Part shown: positions 1 through 10,859 of the stretch, one piece after another
Position numbering within the stretch: position 1 is the stretch's first letter
Layout: every line of letters begins with the position of its first letter
Source of the DNA: Ananas comosus
Lineage: Eukaryota; Streptophyta; Magnoliopsida; Poales; Bromeliaceae
Length of the DNA stretch: 64,000 bases
Direction of reading: 5' to 3'
Assembly (NCBI RefSeq): GCF_001540865.1
Contig: NC_033639.1
Coordinates: 173,779-237,778 of the forward strand
Notes under the pieces: model-generated
What the model saw: the letters and a program-made list of their open reading frames with translations, nothing else
The model's database searches: none
Told to the model about the DNA's origin: nothing
Made by a program: the position numbers and the translations under genes

Positions 1-1400
1 AATTTTAAATTCCAAATTTTAAATTTTAAATTTAAATTTTAATATTTTAAAATTTTGAAATTTAAAATTTGATATTTTATATTTCTCAAATTTAAATTTG
101 ATCTTAAATTTAAAGTTTGAAATTCAAATTTTAAAATTTTGAATTGAAAATTTGAGATTTTGAATTTAAAATTTTAATTTCAAATTTTAAAATTTAAAAG
201 TTAAAATTTTAATTTTCAAATTATAAATTTAGAATTTAAAAATTCAAATTCAAATATAATAAGTGGGTAATATCATTATTTTTTATTTATAACTACCCAC
301 TTTAATTTTTATTCCATCTTACCTAACCAAATGTAATTTTTTTTATTCTTATGAATAACCCAATTTTCATCCAAACACAAAATTGATCTAATCCCCGCTT
401 ATACCTCAATTTATATCTATCCTTGGAATAGCCATTTTTTGCTTATCCCCGAACCAAACGATACCTAAGGGGACTGCTATCATCCCAACCGTAGAATTTT
501 TAATCCAAGGGCTAAAAAATTGGAAGCACCAATTACTTTATGCTTCTGATATCATAGTAGCTCTACACTATATTTTAATTATTTCAGAGGATTGTAATTC
601 AACAATTTTATTTTATATTTTTTATTATTGTGTTGTATTATTGTCCTAATTTTAATTTAATTTATGTCTTTTTATTTTGCCATTTGATAAAAGAGACAAA
701 TTACAATATTCTATATCTTATAATTGATGTATACTTTGTTAATATTTATACTCTATTTTAATCAAATTTAAATAAATTCAAACAAATGCTAAAATGGGAT
801 GCTACTAAGTTAATTTTTCTAATGTGATTTTTTTACATAATAAATGTTTAAAATAATCTTCTTTTCTATATTTAAAATTATATATAATTTTACTTGTTTG
901 TTATATTATATAATTGAAATTATATTTTTATATCTATATTTATAATTATATCTTTATATATTAATTTTATCACTATTCTCAAACATTGAAATATTTATTA
1001 AATATTTCATAAAATATTTAAGGGTAAAATTACCATTCAACGTAAATTTTATCAGTCCAGTAATCTTATTCTCACATAAGCATCCAAACACTATCGAAAA
1101 TATCCTCCGTGAACAAATAATTAATATTCAAACGTAAATTTATAGTTATTCTAACTTATATCAAAATATTCTCTATTCTTGGGAATAATAAAAATTATTT
1201 CTCAAAATTTAGTTCTGGAACCAAAAAGAGTATGGCCTTTCGCTCGAATGAAAGTAAATTTTTTTTTTTTTAATTTTCATTTATCCTCCCACATCCTTTC
1301 TCGTAAGACACTCCGCGTCCCCTGCGACGGTTGACCGTTAGCGCCGTCCCTGCTACGTACGTACGCGTACATACGACACAGTTGCGACACCGTTGCTTTT
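1..1400. other. AT-rich intergenic DNA, no gene seen
   Basis: The first 250 bases are a low-complexity run of alternating A and T blocks (AATTTTAAA-like units). The stretch around 285-470 ends in GAACCAAACGATACC followed by TAA, which looks like one terminus of a Tourist/Harbinger-type MITE, but I could not find the opposite end. The remainder to 1400 is AT-rich with no coding signal. A trinucleotide (ATT)n run occupies roughly 1411-1456. Confidence 0.6.
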
Positions 1401-1410
1401 AAAGAAGTAC

Positions 1411-1442
<32 letters not shown>

Positions 1443-1456
1443 TATATTATATTATA
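1411..1456. repeat. (ATT)n microsatellite
   Basis: A run of TATTATTAT units about 45 bases long, decaying into ATATT units. It lies about 320 bases upstream of the calmodulin-like start codon. Confidence 0.9.
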
Positions 1457-1621
1457 TTGATTTACGGCTTTGCCGACGTCTTCCTCAATTCCATCACCAC
1501 CGAACCTTCCCCGTTCCCTGCCTCGAAGCTCCTCCTGAACCCAGCTGCTTCTGATGGATCACAAGTTTCCTTGAAAGAAAAGAAAGGACCAGAAATCGCA
1601 AGGAATCAAACATATACTGCC

Positions 1622-1629
1622 TATATATA
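1622..1629 (+). promoter_or_regulatory. Probable TATA box of the calmodulin-like gene
   Basis: TATATATA followed by a pyrimidine-rich stretch (CTTTCTCTTCTC), about 150 bases before the start codon at 1777. This position implies a leader of roughly 115-120 bases. Inferred from motif and spacing only. Confidence 0.45.
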
Positions 1630-1776
1630 CAAACTTTCTCTTCTCGCACCATGGGGATCGGTGATAAGCAGATCCGAGTTTGTTAATTAGTTTGCGCCCA
1701 CCTACGTACGTATCAACACTTCTTCGCAGATAATCATATATACACGTAGTAGCTAGCTAGCGACCGTACGTCCATC

Positions 1777-2526
1777 ATGCTTGCTGTCATCAACAACGGA
1801 GCCGCGCCCGCCGCCGCCAGTTTGGCCGCAGCAGTACAGCCGGCCGACGTCGTGAGCGGTCGGAACAGCAGCAGCTCCTCGGCTTCCCTCTCGACGTCTT
1901 CGTCCCTGATAAGTAAACTGCGGGTTGCGTTGTCTCCTAAAAGCAAGAGGCCTGCAGATGGCGATATTCGCCAGCAGCAGCAGCAGCCACTTGCGCGGGT
2001 CCTGAGCTGTGGCAGCACCGAATCCAGATCCAGCTCCGGTGCCAGCTCCGGCGGGGGGAGCAGGCGATCGAGAAATACGGAGGTGATGGAGCGTGTGTTT
2101 CGCTACTTTGACGAGAACGGGGATGGGAAGATCTCGCCTGCGGAGCTGCAGAGTTGCATGCGGAGGAGCCTCGGGGAGGAGCTGTCGGCCGAGGCGGCGG
2201 CAGCAGTGGTGGCGTCGAGCGACTCGGACGGGGACGGGCTGCTCGGGTTTGAGGATTTCTTGAGGCTGCTCGCAGAAGATGAGAAGGCTGCAGGAATATC
2301 GGCGGCGACAGAGGAGGAGGAGGAGAGCTGCAGCCTGCGCGAGGCGTTCCGGGTGTACGAGATGGAGGGGCAGGGCTGCATCACTCCCAAGAGCCTCAAG
2401 CGGGCACTCCGCAGGCTCGGCGACCCCCGCACCACCAGGGAGTGCGCCGCCATGATCCGCGGCTTCGATCTCAACGGTGACGGCGTCATCTGCTTTGACG
2501 AGTTCAGGGCCATGATGATGATCTAA
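1777..2526 (+). CDS. Calmodulin-like EF-hand calcium sensor
   Basis: A 249-residue, single-exon protein with four EF-hand units in its C-terminal half. Loop 1 is at residues 112-123 (starts DENGDG), loop 2 at 149-160 (DSDGDG), loop 4 at 231-242 (DLNGDG); all three keep Asp at positions 1, 3 or 5 and Gly at 6. The third unit (residues about 194-205, YEMEGQG) has lost the ligands and should not bind calcium. The first 100 residues are Ala/Ser-rich and disordered-looking, longer than in calmodulin (149 residues), as in many plant CML proteins. Plant CMLs decode cytosolic calcium signals by binding target proteins. The gene is GC-rich in AT-rich surroundings, usual for monocot intronless genes. 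The start gives the first in-frame ATG after the putative TATA box. Which CML subgroup it belongs to I cannot say. Confidence 0.9.
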   Translation: MLAVINNGAAPAAASLAAAVQPADVVSGRNSSSSSASLSTSSSLISKLRVALSPKSKRPADGDIRQQQQQPLARVLSCGSTESRSSSGASSGGGSRRSRNTEVMERVFRYFDENGDGKISPAELQSCMRRSLGEELSAEAAAAVVASSDSDGDGLLGFEDFLRLLAEDEKAAGISAATEEEEESCSLREAFRVYEMEGQGCITPKSLKRALRRLGDPRTTRECAAMIRGFDLNGDGVICFDEFRAMMMI

Positions 2527-2754
2527 CTATAACTGAATGTATAGATATATCCCCTGCCATCTGGGGGGATACATGACACACAAATTGATACCTTCCAATT
2601 CTTTCATTTTTTATTATTATTTTTTTTTGTTTTGCGGACACTTCTGTCTCTAATTTACTGCTGTATGAGATTCTTTTATCAGTTGTTTCTGTGATGTATA
2701 GAAAAAGTATAGTATTTCGTTAATTAATGTGTTTCAGAAAACACGATAATCATC

Positions 2755-2760
2755 AATAAA
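2755..2760 (+). terminator. Possible polyadenylation signal
   Basis: AATAAA about 230 bases after the stop codon of the calmodulin-like gene, preceded by T-rich sequence. Motif-based only; plant polyadenylation signals are loose. Confidence 0.35.
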
Positions 2761-4004
2761 GTGATCGAATTCTTTTGACGATATGTATCTTATTCGATTC
2801 GAAGATTTGTGCAATTGATTGAGCATAGCGAGGAGAATTCATATTGAACATCTACAAAATTATTTTGGAAACCCACATCATCATCCAAAACAAAACAAAA
2901 TAAAACAAAACAAAAAAATACAAGAAAATTTTACTCTGTAAATTTACAAACGTACCATATTGGGAATGGTGTGATGTTTGGTAATTTAGAAGAGGAGATT
3001 ACTTGCGACCTTGCATATACAAATAGATAAAAATTTCACTCTGTAAAGTTTTATCCGAAAACAGTTTGATTACGAGCTTCAAAACTTAATTTTGGTGCAG
3101 CAGCAGCAGCAGCAACTACGACATAATGAAAATAATAATAATAACGCGCTAAATGGGAACATGGGAACAAAAACTTGGGAAAAAGAAAATGTTAAAAGAA
3201 GCTGAGAACGCATGTAAGACTCGTTTTCTATTGACGTCCAGTTAGATAAATAGGTGATGTTATCACAAAGCAAATTAATTTGGATAAAAGAGCAGCTAGA
3301 GCACAAGAAGCCAACTAACTAATTCATTGTGCAAGGGTTTTGCTCCATCTTTTCTGGTCCAATTGATCAGTCTCGTTAATGCGAAATTCAGAGGTTAACA
3401 GCTATGACCGATTTGGTGAGACTATTCGGTTTTCTCTAAACCCAAAAAAAAAAAAAAAAAAACATGATACTTTTCATTTAGGCAAGTTTAATTGTGGGAA
3501 CCAAGTAGGTAAGTACGGGTGAAACCAATCCTCGTCATTCGTCTACAACTTTGACTTTGCCTTCCTGAGTGAGCCAATCAATCGTGTGTATCTAAGACAA
3601 ATTTAGGAGAAACAAGTTAAAAAAAAGGAAAAAAAATGTGTAAATGGCTCGCTTTCTTTCTAAGAAGCAACATGAATGTGGGTCACCACAGTTTACAAAG
3701 TCAATTTGACCTGCGTGCTGGTACGTTAGAGCTGTCCCATCATAGCGTCCCCGCCACGCTTTGACTGGTAGGCGGTGGTCGCCGCCTCCTTTGATTAATT
3801 GTTTGTATCAAGCATCTACCCTTCTCCATTTTCTCAGAAAAAATTAGCATCCAGTTAAAAATAAGAAAAACACTAATAAAATACTAACTAATTAGTATAA
3901 AATTATAACTTAGAATGAATTGCAGATCCAGCACTTGTCTCAAAATGATTATCAATTGCATGAGTTTGGGCCCGGATCATTGGTGTTGTGATGCGCCTGA
4001 GGAA
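2761..4004. other. Intergenic DNA, no gene seen
   Basis: AT-rich DNA with short homopolymers (A-run near 3446-3462) and a CAG/CTG-like run near 3099-3114. No open reading frame here has support beyond length. Confidence 0.6.
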
Positions 4005-4096
4005 GACAAAATATATTTTTTTTTTTTAAGAGAAAGGTAGCATGCTACCCGCTTTATTCATTGGAAAAATGAACTAGGCTACAAGGGTGGGGCAAC

Positions 4097-5889
4097 CATA
4101 GTTAGTAAATTCGGATTCGGCAAAAATTCGGTACGGATATAATTCGGATAAAATTCGTCTTCTAATTTTTAAATTTATTGAAAAATACGGCTAAAAAACG
4201 GATTCGCTAATTATTCGGATACGTGATTTATACGGATATTATACGTTCACCAATTAAAAATTCGGGATAAAAAATTCGGCTATTAAATTAAGTTTTTTTT
4301 CTCTCAAAATTTATGCTATTAGCATAAATATTCATATTTCTTAAGAATATAAGAATAAAGAGCTACAAAATTAAACTAATTAAGTAAAACATAGTTGAAA
4401 ACTGAATATAATTAAATATAAAATATAGAAGATTCACATATAAACATAAAAGATTCACATACAACCATTATTGCAAACTCTGTTACTAAAATATGTTACC
4501 CTTTGTTGTCAAGATTCCTTACTTGAATAGCATTATTTGGAGCAATTTTTTTTTTCCTGAAATAAACTTCGCACCATAATATGCAGGGTTAAAATATATA
4601 TATAGACACCTAGTTAAGCTACTTTAAAAGAGGTTAACATACTCGAAGTGATCGATCGATTGATGCCCGCCAAATCCCGTTGCTAATTCTAATCCAAATT
4701 CAAATCCAAAAAACTTCTCAGATCTCAGATCTCAGATCTATGATAATTAATTAGGCACCTTTCGCAAGTCCAAGAGTCAATATAAACCCAACTTAATTAA
4801 TTAAGGAGAGATGAAGAAACCCTAATTAACAATTTTAATTAGCTTGAAGGAGATTAATTATTGTGAGCAGTAGAGAAAATAGAACTTGTAGACTTCAAAA
4901 CTACAATGTAAAGGATGTAGACTTCAAAACTACAATGTAAAGTGTAGATCATAGGGATGATGAGAGTCAAACTCATACAAGGTTTACTCATCGGAGAAGG
5001 GAAGAGGGGCGAAGAGGTTACCTGTGTGCTGGGAGAGGCCGAGGAGGAGGAGGGAGAGGAGGGGCGGAACGAGGAGGTGGGCGGCGGCGGCGGCGGCGCA
5101 GACGCGGCGGCGACGGCGCAGGCGCGGGCTTAGGCGAGGTCGGGCGGGGCGCGGGGCGGGGGGCGTGGGAGATGACGGACTGGTTGAGGAAGGAAGGACT
5201 GGAGGAGTGGAGGGTTCTGAACTTCTGATTTCTGAAGAGTGAAGAACTCGATCTTCGATGTGGCCACGCGGGGTCTTCCAATGGCATGCGGCGAGCGGCC
5301 GGAAGGGAAGAGGAGGAAGGAAGGGGATCGGGGCTGGGATCGGTGCCTCGATGGTAGGCGGGAGGGGTGAGGGTTAGGGTAAAATCTTCGTTTTGGGGAG
5401 GGCGAAGAGGGCAATTCGAATTTCGATTTTCGAAAGGAATTTTTTCCCCCTGCCGGTTTTTTTTTTTTTTTTTTTTTTTGTTTGGGGTGTTTTGATTTGT
5501 TGTTTTAACTATTTTTTCTGTTAATTTTAGTATGCACTAGAATTTTTTTTTTCTTCTTGTTCAATTTAAATAATTATGCGCAATATTAGCCCTAATGTAT
5601 CACGCCGTGTTGTTTGATATAATGTTGTATCATATTAAATTAATATATATTTGTTGTTATGCAGTAGTATGTTTGATTNACGAGCCCGTGACCCGCGAGG
5701 CCCGCCCGCGACTGCGACCCGGCGCCGTTTTTTTCAGGCGTTTAATTTGCGAACCGCGAATTAAACGCGAACAAGAATATTTCACCAAAAAACCGCGATT
5801 TTTTACGAATTTTTGGGAAAAATACGTAAACGGCCGTAAAATTCGTTTTTCCAAAAATTCGCGAATTATTCGCGAATTTACTAACCATG
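4097..5889. mobile_element. hAT-type DNA transposon, non-autonomous, nested in the LINE
   Basis: The ends are inverted copies: CATAGTTAGTAAATTCG at 4097 and the reverse complement of CATGGTTAGTAAATTCG at 5889, one mismatch in 17. A perfect 8-base TSD GGGGCAAC flanks them (4089-4096 and 5890-5897). An 8-base TSD and CA...TG termini are typical of hAT elements. The subterminal regions are full of AATTCG repeats, the kind of sites bound by hAT transposases. I see no transposase. The interior holds a GC-rich exon-like block (about 5020-5410), a 27-base tandem duplication (about 4889-4942) and one N at 5679. The interior may be longer in reality if the N is a gap. Confidence 0.85.
5020..5410 (-). 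other. GC-rich exon-like block inside the hAT element
   Basis: Read on the minus strand this block looks like the start of a plant gene: a pyrimidine-rich leader containing CCCTAACCC, a Pro/Arg-rich open frame (an ATG at 5287 opens a frame to 5018), then GGTAACC near 5018-5024 that could be a splice donor. Composition differs sharply from the AT-rich element around it. It could be a captured host-gene fragment or the 5' end of the original transposase gene. I do not recognise the protein. Confidence 0.4.
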
Positions 5890-5991
5890 GGGGCAACTAG
5901 GGCCCTGAAAAAAAAATAAAAATAAAAATAAAAATAAAATAGAAATAAAGATAAAAATTAAAATTAAAATTCAAGTAGGTAGAGCCGAATC

Positions 5992-7223
5992 TCACTCCTT
6001 CAGTAACTGCCGGAGAGTGATAACAACCCTCTCAGGGTTTGGTTGGATTGTCTTAAAGATCATGTCATTTCTGGCCTTCCAAATGCACCACCAGCAACCG
6101 GCTAAATCAGTAAGGCAGTCCCTTTTCTTCCTTCGGCTCTTTCTAATCCTCCACTTGTCCCAAGCACGGTTAACCTCATCCTCCATGTCTAGAGTCTGAA
6201 CTCCATCAACACCCGACACTAAGATGAACTTGCTAAAAACACACCTGGTGAACAGATGGTCTACTGTTTCCTCGGCCGACCCGCATAGTACGCAGGTTGA
6301 GTCTTGAACCCAACCTCTTTTAGTTAATCTATCGGTCGTAGGGATTCTCTTATTAAGGACCAGCCAGCAGAACACTTTAACCTTAAGAGGGATTTTGACT
6401 CTCCACAGATGAGATGCACGCACATCCCTCGTACCTCCGTCCGACAACGACACATAGATCGATTTTTACAGAGTAAGAACCATCGTTGCTCCATCGCCAT
6501 TGTATAGTATCTGATCTATTCTCCGTGGAATACTGTGAAATCCTATCTTTGAGCTTCGCGAGGCTGGTTCTCGTCCCTTGCCCTTGGTTGTAAACGACTC
6601 CCAAAATCCTACTCCACTCCCAACTACCCCTCGTAAAGCAGTCACTAACTTTTAGGTTTTTTCCGTCGGACAAGAGGAAAGCCTCGGGGAATAAAAGGTT
6701 TAGCGTGTTATCCCCACACCACCGATCTAACCAAAAGTTGATGTCGCATCCGTTACCAAGCTTGTAGGCCTTCCCCCAAGAGAAGATAGTGCTATGGCAG
6801 AGAACTCCCCTCCACCAGCTTGAGTAGGGTCTAAATGATCTGCCTTCTCTCAAAGGTATTATTCGACGATAATATAAGTCTCAGATTAGCTTGTTCCACT
6901 GTAACTGAGTACCTGTGCAGAATTTCCACCACCATTTAGTAAGTAGCGCTTGGTTCATGATCGCTATATCCAAGATCCCTAAACCGCCTTCCGCCTTGCT
7001 CCGGCATACATTCTTCCAAACCATCAAGCAGCCCTTTCTTGCGGCGTTTCGCCTACCGTTCCAGAAGAAGTCCCTTCTAAGCGCTTCGATGCTCTTAAGT
7101 GCCCATTTGGGTGCCTTGAATACAAATAGGGCGTAAAGGGGTAGGTTAGTTAACACCGCGTTTACCTGAATTACTTCATGCCCCTTGCCGATGTATATGT
7201 GAAAGTCTAAGGAAAGTCTAAGG
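5992..7223 (-). pseudogene. LINE reverse transcriptase C-terminal remnant (zf-RVT domain)
   Basis: Three overlapping reading frames on the minus strand together resemble the end of a plant LINE ORF2. The 6881-7228 segment contains LTNLPLYALFVFKAPKW and RRDFFWNG, the usual post-polymerase region. The 6383-6853 segment contains WLDRWCGD. The 5992-6453 segment contains the Cys/His zinc-binding module of the zf-RVT family. Frame changes near 6870 and 6400-6450 break the protein. No catalytic polymerase motif (YADD) remains because the copy is 5'-truncated. Not expected to be functional. Confidence 0.85.
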
Positions 7224-7526
7224 GACAAAATACTTCATGCCCTTTTAACGCGGCTGCGGAGCCCGAAGTCAAAAAGTGCGGAAGAAACGGCGGGTTCACA
7301 GCGCCAACCAAGCACAGAAATTGAAGTGTCGCCTGCGGGTACCCACTTGCCAATTTATATCTCTTCCTCTTCTTCTCACGCATGAATGCGTGATGTTGCC
7401 ATATAATGAGCTTACAATATTGATTAGTTGGGAGTGCGAGTAGAAGACAGAGAGAGATCATAAGAAAAAGATAAAAATAATAAGAAACAGACAGAAAAAC
7501 TCCGTAACACCGCGCCTCAGTCAGTA

Positions 7527-9599
7527 ATGGGGAAGCCGAAGCAGCGGCAGCAGGAGCAGCCGCCCGTGTCGTTCTTGCTATCCGTGTTCTTCTTGTGCTT
7601 CTTGATCTCGATCGGGTGCAGCGACGCCCAGCAGGAGTACGAGAACAACGAGCAGGACAACTGCTACGGGACGAACGGCTCCTCCACGCTGGGCTACTCC
7701 TGCAGCGGCGGCGGCAGCAGGTCGTGCACGGCGTACCTGACCTTCCGGGCGGCGGCGCCGTCCTACCAGTCGCCCGTCGACATCTCCAACCTGCTGTCCG
7801 CCGACGCCGCCAACATCTCGTCCGTCAACGGCGCCGCCGACGCCTCCTCCCCGCTCCCCGACGGCCGCCCCGTCCTCGTCCCCGTCGCCTGCGCCTGCGC
7901 CGGCGCCTACTACCAGCACAACGCCACCTACACGCTCAAGTCCGCCTCCGAGATCTACTTGACCGTCGCCAACGGGACCTTCGCGGGCCTGTCGACGTGC
8001 CAGGCCCTCATCGCCCAGAACCCCCGCTACGAGAGCCACAACCTCTCCGTGGGCCTCACCATCGCCGTGCCCCTCCGCTGCGCCTGCCCCAGCCCCAATC
8101 AGACCGCGCAGGGATACAAGTACCTGCTCACCTACGTCGTCACCTGGGGCGAAGACCCCTCCGCCATCGCCGGGCGCTTCGGCGTCGACCCTCAAGCCCT
8201 GCTCGACGCCAACAGCCTCTCCGCCGACTCCACCATCTACCCCTTCACCACCCTGCTCGTCCCCCTCAGGTCCGAGCCCACCGAGCAACAGCTCCTCGCC
8301 GCTTCCCCTCCCCCTCCTCCCTCTTCTACCCTTCCTCCTCCTCCTTCCGGCTCAAGCAGCAGCAGCAGCAGCAGCAACAAATGGGTTTTCATCGGGATCG
8401 GGATCGGAGCCGGCCTGCTAATCCTCTGCGGAATTCTGGCCGGTCTGCTGACCGTCCGCTTCCGCCGCCGCCGCGCCGCCGGTCTCCCCCCGGGCTATGC
8501 AAAGGGAAAGACGAATTCGGAGTCGGGCGGGGCCCCCGGCGATGCGCCGATGAAGCGGCCGGCGCCTCTGATTTCGAGCGACGTCCGCAACGTGATCGAG
8601 TCGCTGGCGGTGTACGAGCACGGGGAGCTGGAGAGGGCGACCGGGTTCTTCGGCGAGGAGCACCGGATCAAGGGGTCGGTGTACCGCGGGGTGATCAACG
8701 GCGACAGCGCGGCGATCAAGCGGCTCAAGGGCGACGTCTCCAACGAGATCAACATTCTCAAGCACATCAACCACTCCAACGTCGTCAGGCTCTCCGGCTT
8801 CTGCGTCCACGACGGCGACACCTTCCTCGTCTACGAGTTCGCCGACCACGGCTCCCTCGCCGACTGGCTCCACCACCACCACCGCCCCCACCCCCACGAT
8901 GGCAGCAGCAACGAGTGGAGTAGCGGCGGAAGAGGTTATCTCAGCTGGAAGCAGCGGGTTCAGATCGCCTACGACGTCGCCGACGGCCTCAACTACCTGC
9001 ACAACTACACCAACCCGCCGTACATCCACAAGAACCTCAAGAGCAGCAACATCCTGCTCGACGCCGAATTGCGCGCCAAGCTGTCGAATTTCGGCCTCGC
9101 GAGAGCGGTGGCGCCGACGACGGACGAATCTGGGGAATCGGCGCCGCAGATGACCCGGCACGTCGTGGGCACGCAGGGCTACATGGCGCCCGAGTACTTG
9201 GAGCACGGCCTCGTCACGCCCCAGCTCGACGTGTTCGCCTTCGGCGTCGTCATGCTCGAGCTGCTGTCGGGCAGGGAGGCGGCCTCTTTCGCCGACGACA
9301 AGGAGACGAAAGGCGGCGAGAAGGCGCTGCTGCTGTGGGAGTCGATATCCGGAGTGCTCGGCGGAGAGGACGTGCGGCGGAATTTCAGAGGCTTCGTCGA
9401 CCCGTACCTGCAGAGCGATTATCCCTTCGATCTGGCGTTCGCCATGGCCGAGCTGGCGATGCGCTGTGTGTCGCGCGAGCCGGGGGCTAGGCCGAGCATC
9501 GGCGAGGTGCTCGTGTCGCTGTCGGCGATTTACAACGCCGCCTCTGATTGGGACCCTTCAGATTACAGCCACTCGGGTTCCATGATCCATGCCAGGTGA
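7527..9599 (+). CDS. LYK5: LysM receptor-like kinase, LYK4/LYK5 type, with a degenerate kinase domain
   Basis: A 690-residue single-exon membrane receptor. The N-terminus has a hydrophobic signal segment (residues about 15-33). The ectodomain is Cys-rich with CxC spacers at C122/C124 and C185/C187, the pattern that separates three LysM domains in plant chitin and Nod-factor receptors. A Pro/Ser-rich linker precedes one membrane helix (about 286-310). The cytoplasmic part is a protein kinase fold with Lys398 (AIK), but the catalytic HRD motif reads HKN (501-503) and DFG reads NFG (521-523), so phosphotransfer is unlikely. LYK4/LYK5 and NFR5-like proteins are known for inactive kinase domains and signal with an active CERK1-type partner after binding chitin oligomers. 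The LYK5 symbol is by family resemblance; LYK4 or another LYR member is possible. A LINE copy ends about 300 bases upstream. Confidence 0.88.
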   Translation: MGKPKQRQQEQPPVSFLLSVFFLCFLISIGCSDAQQEYENNEQDNCYGTNGSSTLGYSCSGGGSRSCTAYLTFRAAAPSYQSPVDISNLLSADAANISSVNGAADASSPLPDGRPVLVPVACACAGAYYQHNATYTLKSASEIYLTVANGTFAGLSTCQALIAQNPRYESHNLSVGLTIAVPLRCACPSPNQTAQGYKYLLTYVVTWGEDPSAIAGRFGVDPQALLDANSLSADSTIYPFTTLLVPLRSEPTEQQLLAASPPPPPSSTLPPPPSGSSSSSSSSNKWVFIGIGIGAGLLILCGILAGLLTVRFRRRRAAGLPPGYAKGKTNSESGGAPGDAPMKRPAPLISSDVRNVIESLAVYEHGELERATGFFGEEHRIKGSVYRGVINGDSAAIKRLKGDVSNEINILKHINHSNVVRLSGFCVHDGDTFLVYEFADHGSLADWLHHHHRPHPHDGSSNEWSSGGRGYLSWKQRVQIAYDVADGLNYLHNYTNPPYIHKNLKSSNILLDAELRAKLSNFGLARAVAPTTDESGESAPQMTRHVVGTQGYMAPEYLEHGLVTPQLDVFAFGVVMLELLSGREAASFADDKETKGGEKALLLWESISGVLGGEDVRRNFRGFVDPYLQSDYPFDLAFAMAELAMRCVSREPGARPSIGEVLVSLSAIYNAASDWDPSDYSHSGSMIHAR

Positions 9600-10485
9600 T
9601 TAACACTTGCTTTTTCTGGTTGCTCTCATTCAACACTCCACGCCATTCAATATTATAGAACATGAGAACATGACAGAGAACATAAAGATGTACTTGTAGA
9701 GATGGTAATAAGCCGAGAGATTCAGCAAATTTAGCAGAATTTTATGAGATTTTGATGTATTTAATGTTTTTGCTGTAGCCTTGTGGAAGAACAATTACTA
9801 TTCATTTGCCTTTCAATTCTTGCTTTGACCGTCGCAAGCCTCTGGTTCATAAATCTGTGGCATGTTTTGATCGTTCAAATTGTTTCTTTATTTCTTTTCC
9901 ATCTCATACGGGGTTATACATTAACTTAAAAAGATTCAATACTCATCAAGCATCATAATCCTGCGATAGTATATTTTTCTGTGTGTAAGCTAAGGGGTTG
10001 TTTTGCATGGTGGAATTAAGAAGTTCTTTTTGATAACCCGTGAACTGAGAAATCTGACCGAAACTGGATGGCTGGTGTATTTTTATCTAGTCACTAACAG
10101 CTTCTCTGTTGCAATACTGATAATTAACTTCATACAGAGGCCAAAAGCAGAATCTTTTGTGCTAGATAATTGAGCAATTGTTGATCAGTCCAAATGCCTC
10201 TCTAGCCAGCTAGAGGTTCTGCAGAAGTATTGTTTCATCATTAAAAATCTGAGAAGCCTCAATAGTTTTTATGGTTAATAGTTTTACAGATTCAAACAGA
10301 ACCCTGAAGCAGAACCTTTAAATTTGTTGAAGCCAATTTCAGTTTTCTGATCGAGTCGAACGCTCTATATGTATTTGCACCAAAACTCTTTTAGTTCTAC
10401 TTCTTGTGCAGAGAATCTCTGCAGAAGCTGAGCCAAATCGGTACTAAACAGCACGAGGTGCGTATGAAACTTTCTCTATGTTCTT
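9600..10485. other. Downstream flank of the LysM receptor, no gene seen
   Basis: Moderately AT-rich DNA holding the presumed 3' untranslated region. No reading frame or RNA gene recognised. Confidence 0.6.
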
Positions 10486-10488
10486 TTA

Positions 10489-10856
10489 GGGCATGATTGA
10501 TTTATGATTGGAATAGAAATGATAAATAAAATTTGATTGTTTTAGAATAAAAAAATGGAATGACGAATCACTCAAAAATAAGAGAGAGCTTTGATTAAGA
10601 AAGAGAAGAGTGATGAAGGAAGATAAGGGGAAAGTGTTTGTGAGAGATGATTATAAGTAGTTTACTTTAAAATAGGCCAATCCGGAATTCAAAACCGGAT
10701 TCGGCCATACATGTATTTGGTCATTTTCCATTCCAGAGTGGAAACAGAATTGCAATCCGATTCCTATAAACCAAACAACAATAATTCGAATCAATAAATA
10801 TCATTCCGATTTCATAATCTGGCATAGGTGAACCAATGGGTGAACCAAACATGCCC
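10489..10856. mobile_element. Tourist-like MITE (PIF/Harbinger type)
   Basis: Terminal inverted repeats begin GGGCATGATTGATT on the left and, reading the right end inward, GGGCATGTTTGGTT. The 368-base element is flanked by TTA on both sides (10486-10488 and 10857-10859), the 3-base TSD of PIF/Harbinger MITEs. No coding capacity. Confidence 0.8.
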
Positions 10857-10859
10857 TTA

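Larger units (their letters stand above)
4014..7223 (-). mobile_element. 5'-truncated LINE (L1-type) retrotransposon, interrupted by a hAT element
   Basis: On the minus strand the element carries the C-terminal part of a LINE reverse-transcriptase ORF. It spans 7223 down to about 5992 in three frames: 6881-7228, 6383-6853, and a zinc-binding RVT segment at 5992-6453 with CVLCG...TVDHLFTRC. The 3' end has the tail hairpin GGTAGCATGCTACC (4036-4049) and a poly(A), read as T at 4016-4027 on the plus strand. A 9-base TSD GACAAAATA flanks it (4005-4013 and 7224-7232). Removing the hAT insertion leaves about 1.4 kb, so it is a dead, 5'-truncated copy with frameshifts. Its upstream end lies about 300 bases before the LysM receptor start codon. 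Confidence 0.85.

Noticed and set aside
1457..1690. 77-codon frame upstream of the calmodulin-like gene
   Set aside because: It crosses the putative TATA box and has no family resemblance.
7578..9206. Long antisense and out-of-frame reading frames over the LysM receptor (7578-8288 -, 7595-8923 +, 8418-9206 -)
   Set aside because: Arg/Gly/Val-rich shadows produced by GC-rich codons of the real gene. No domain resemblance.
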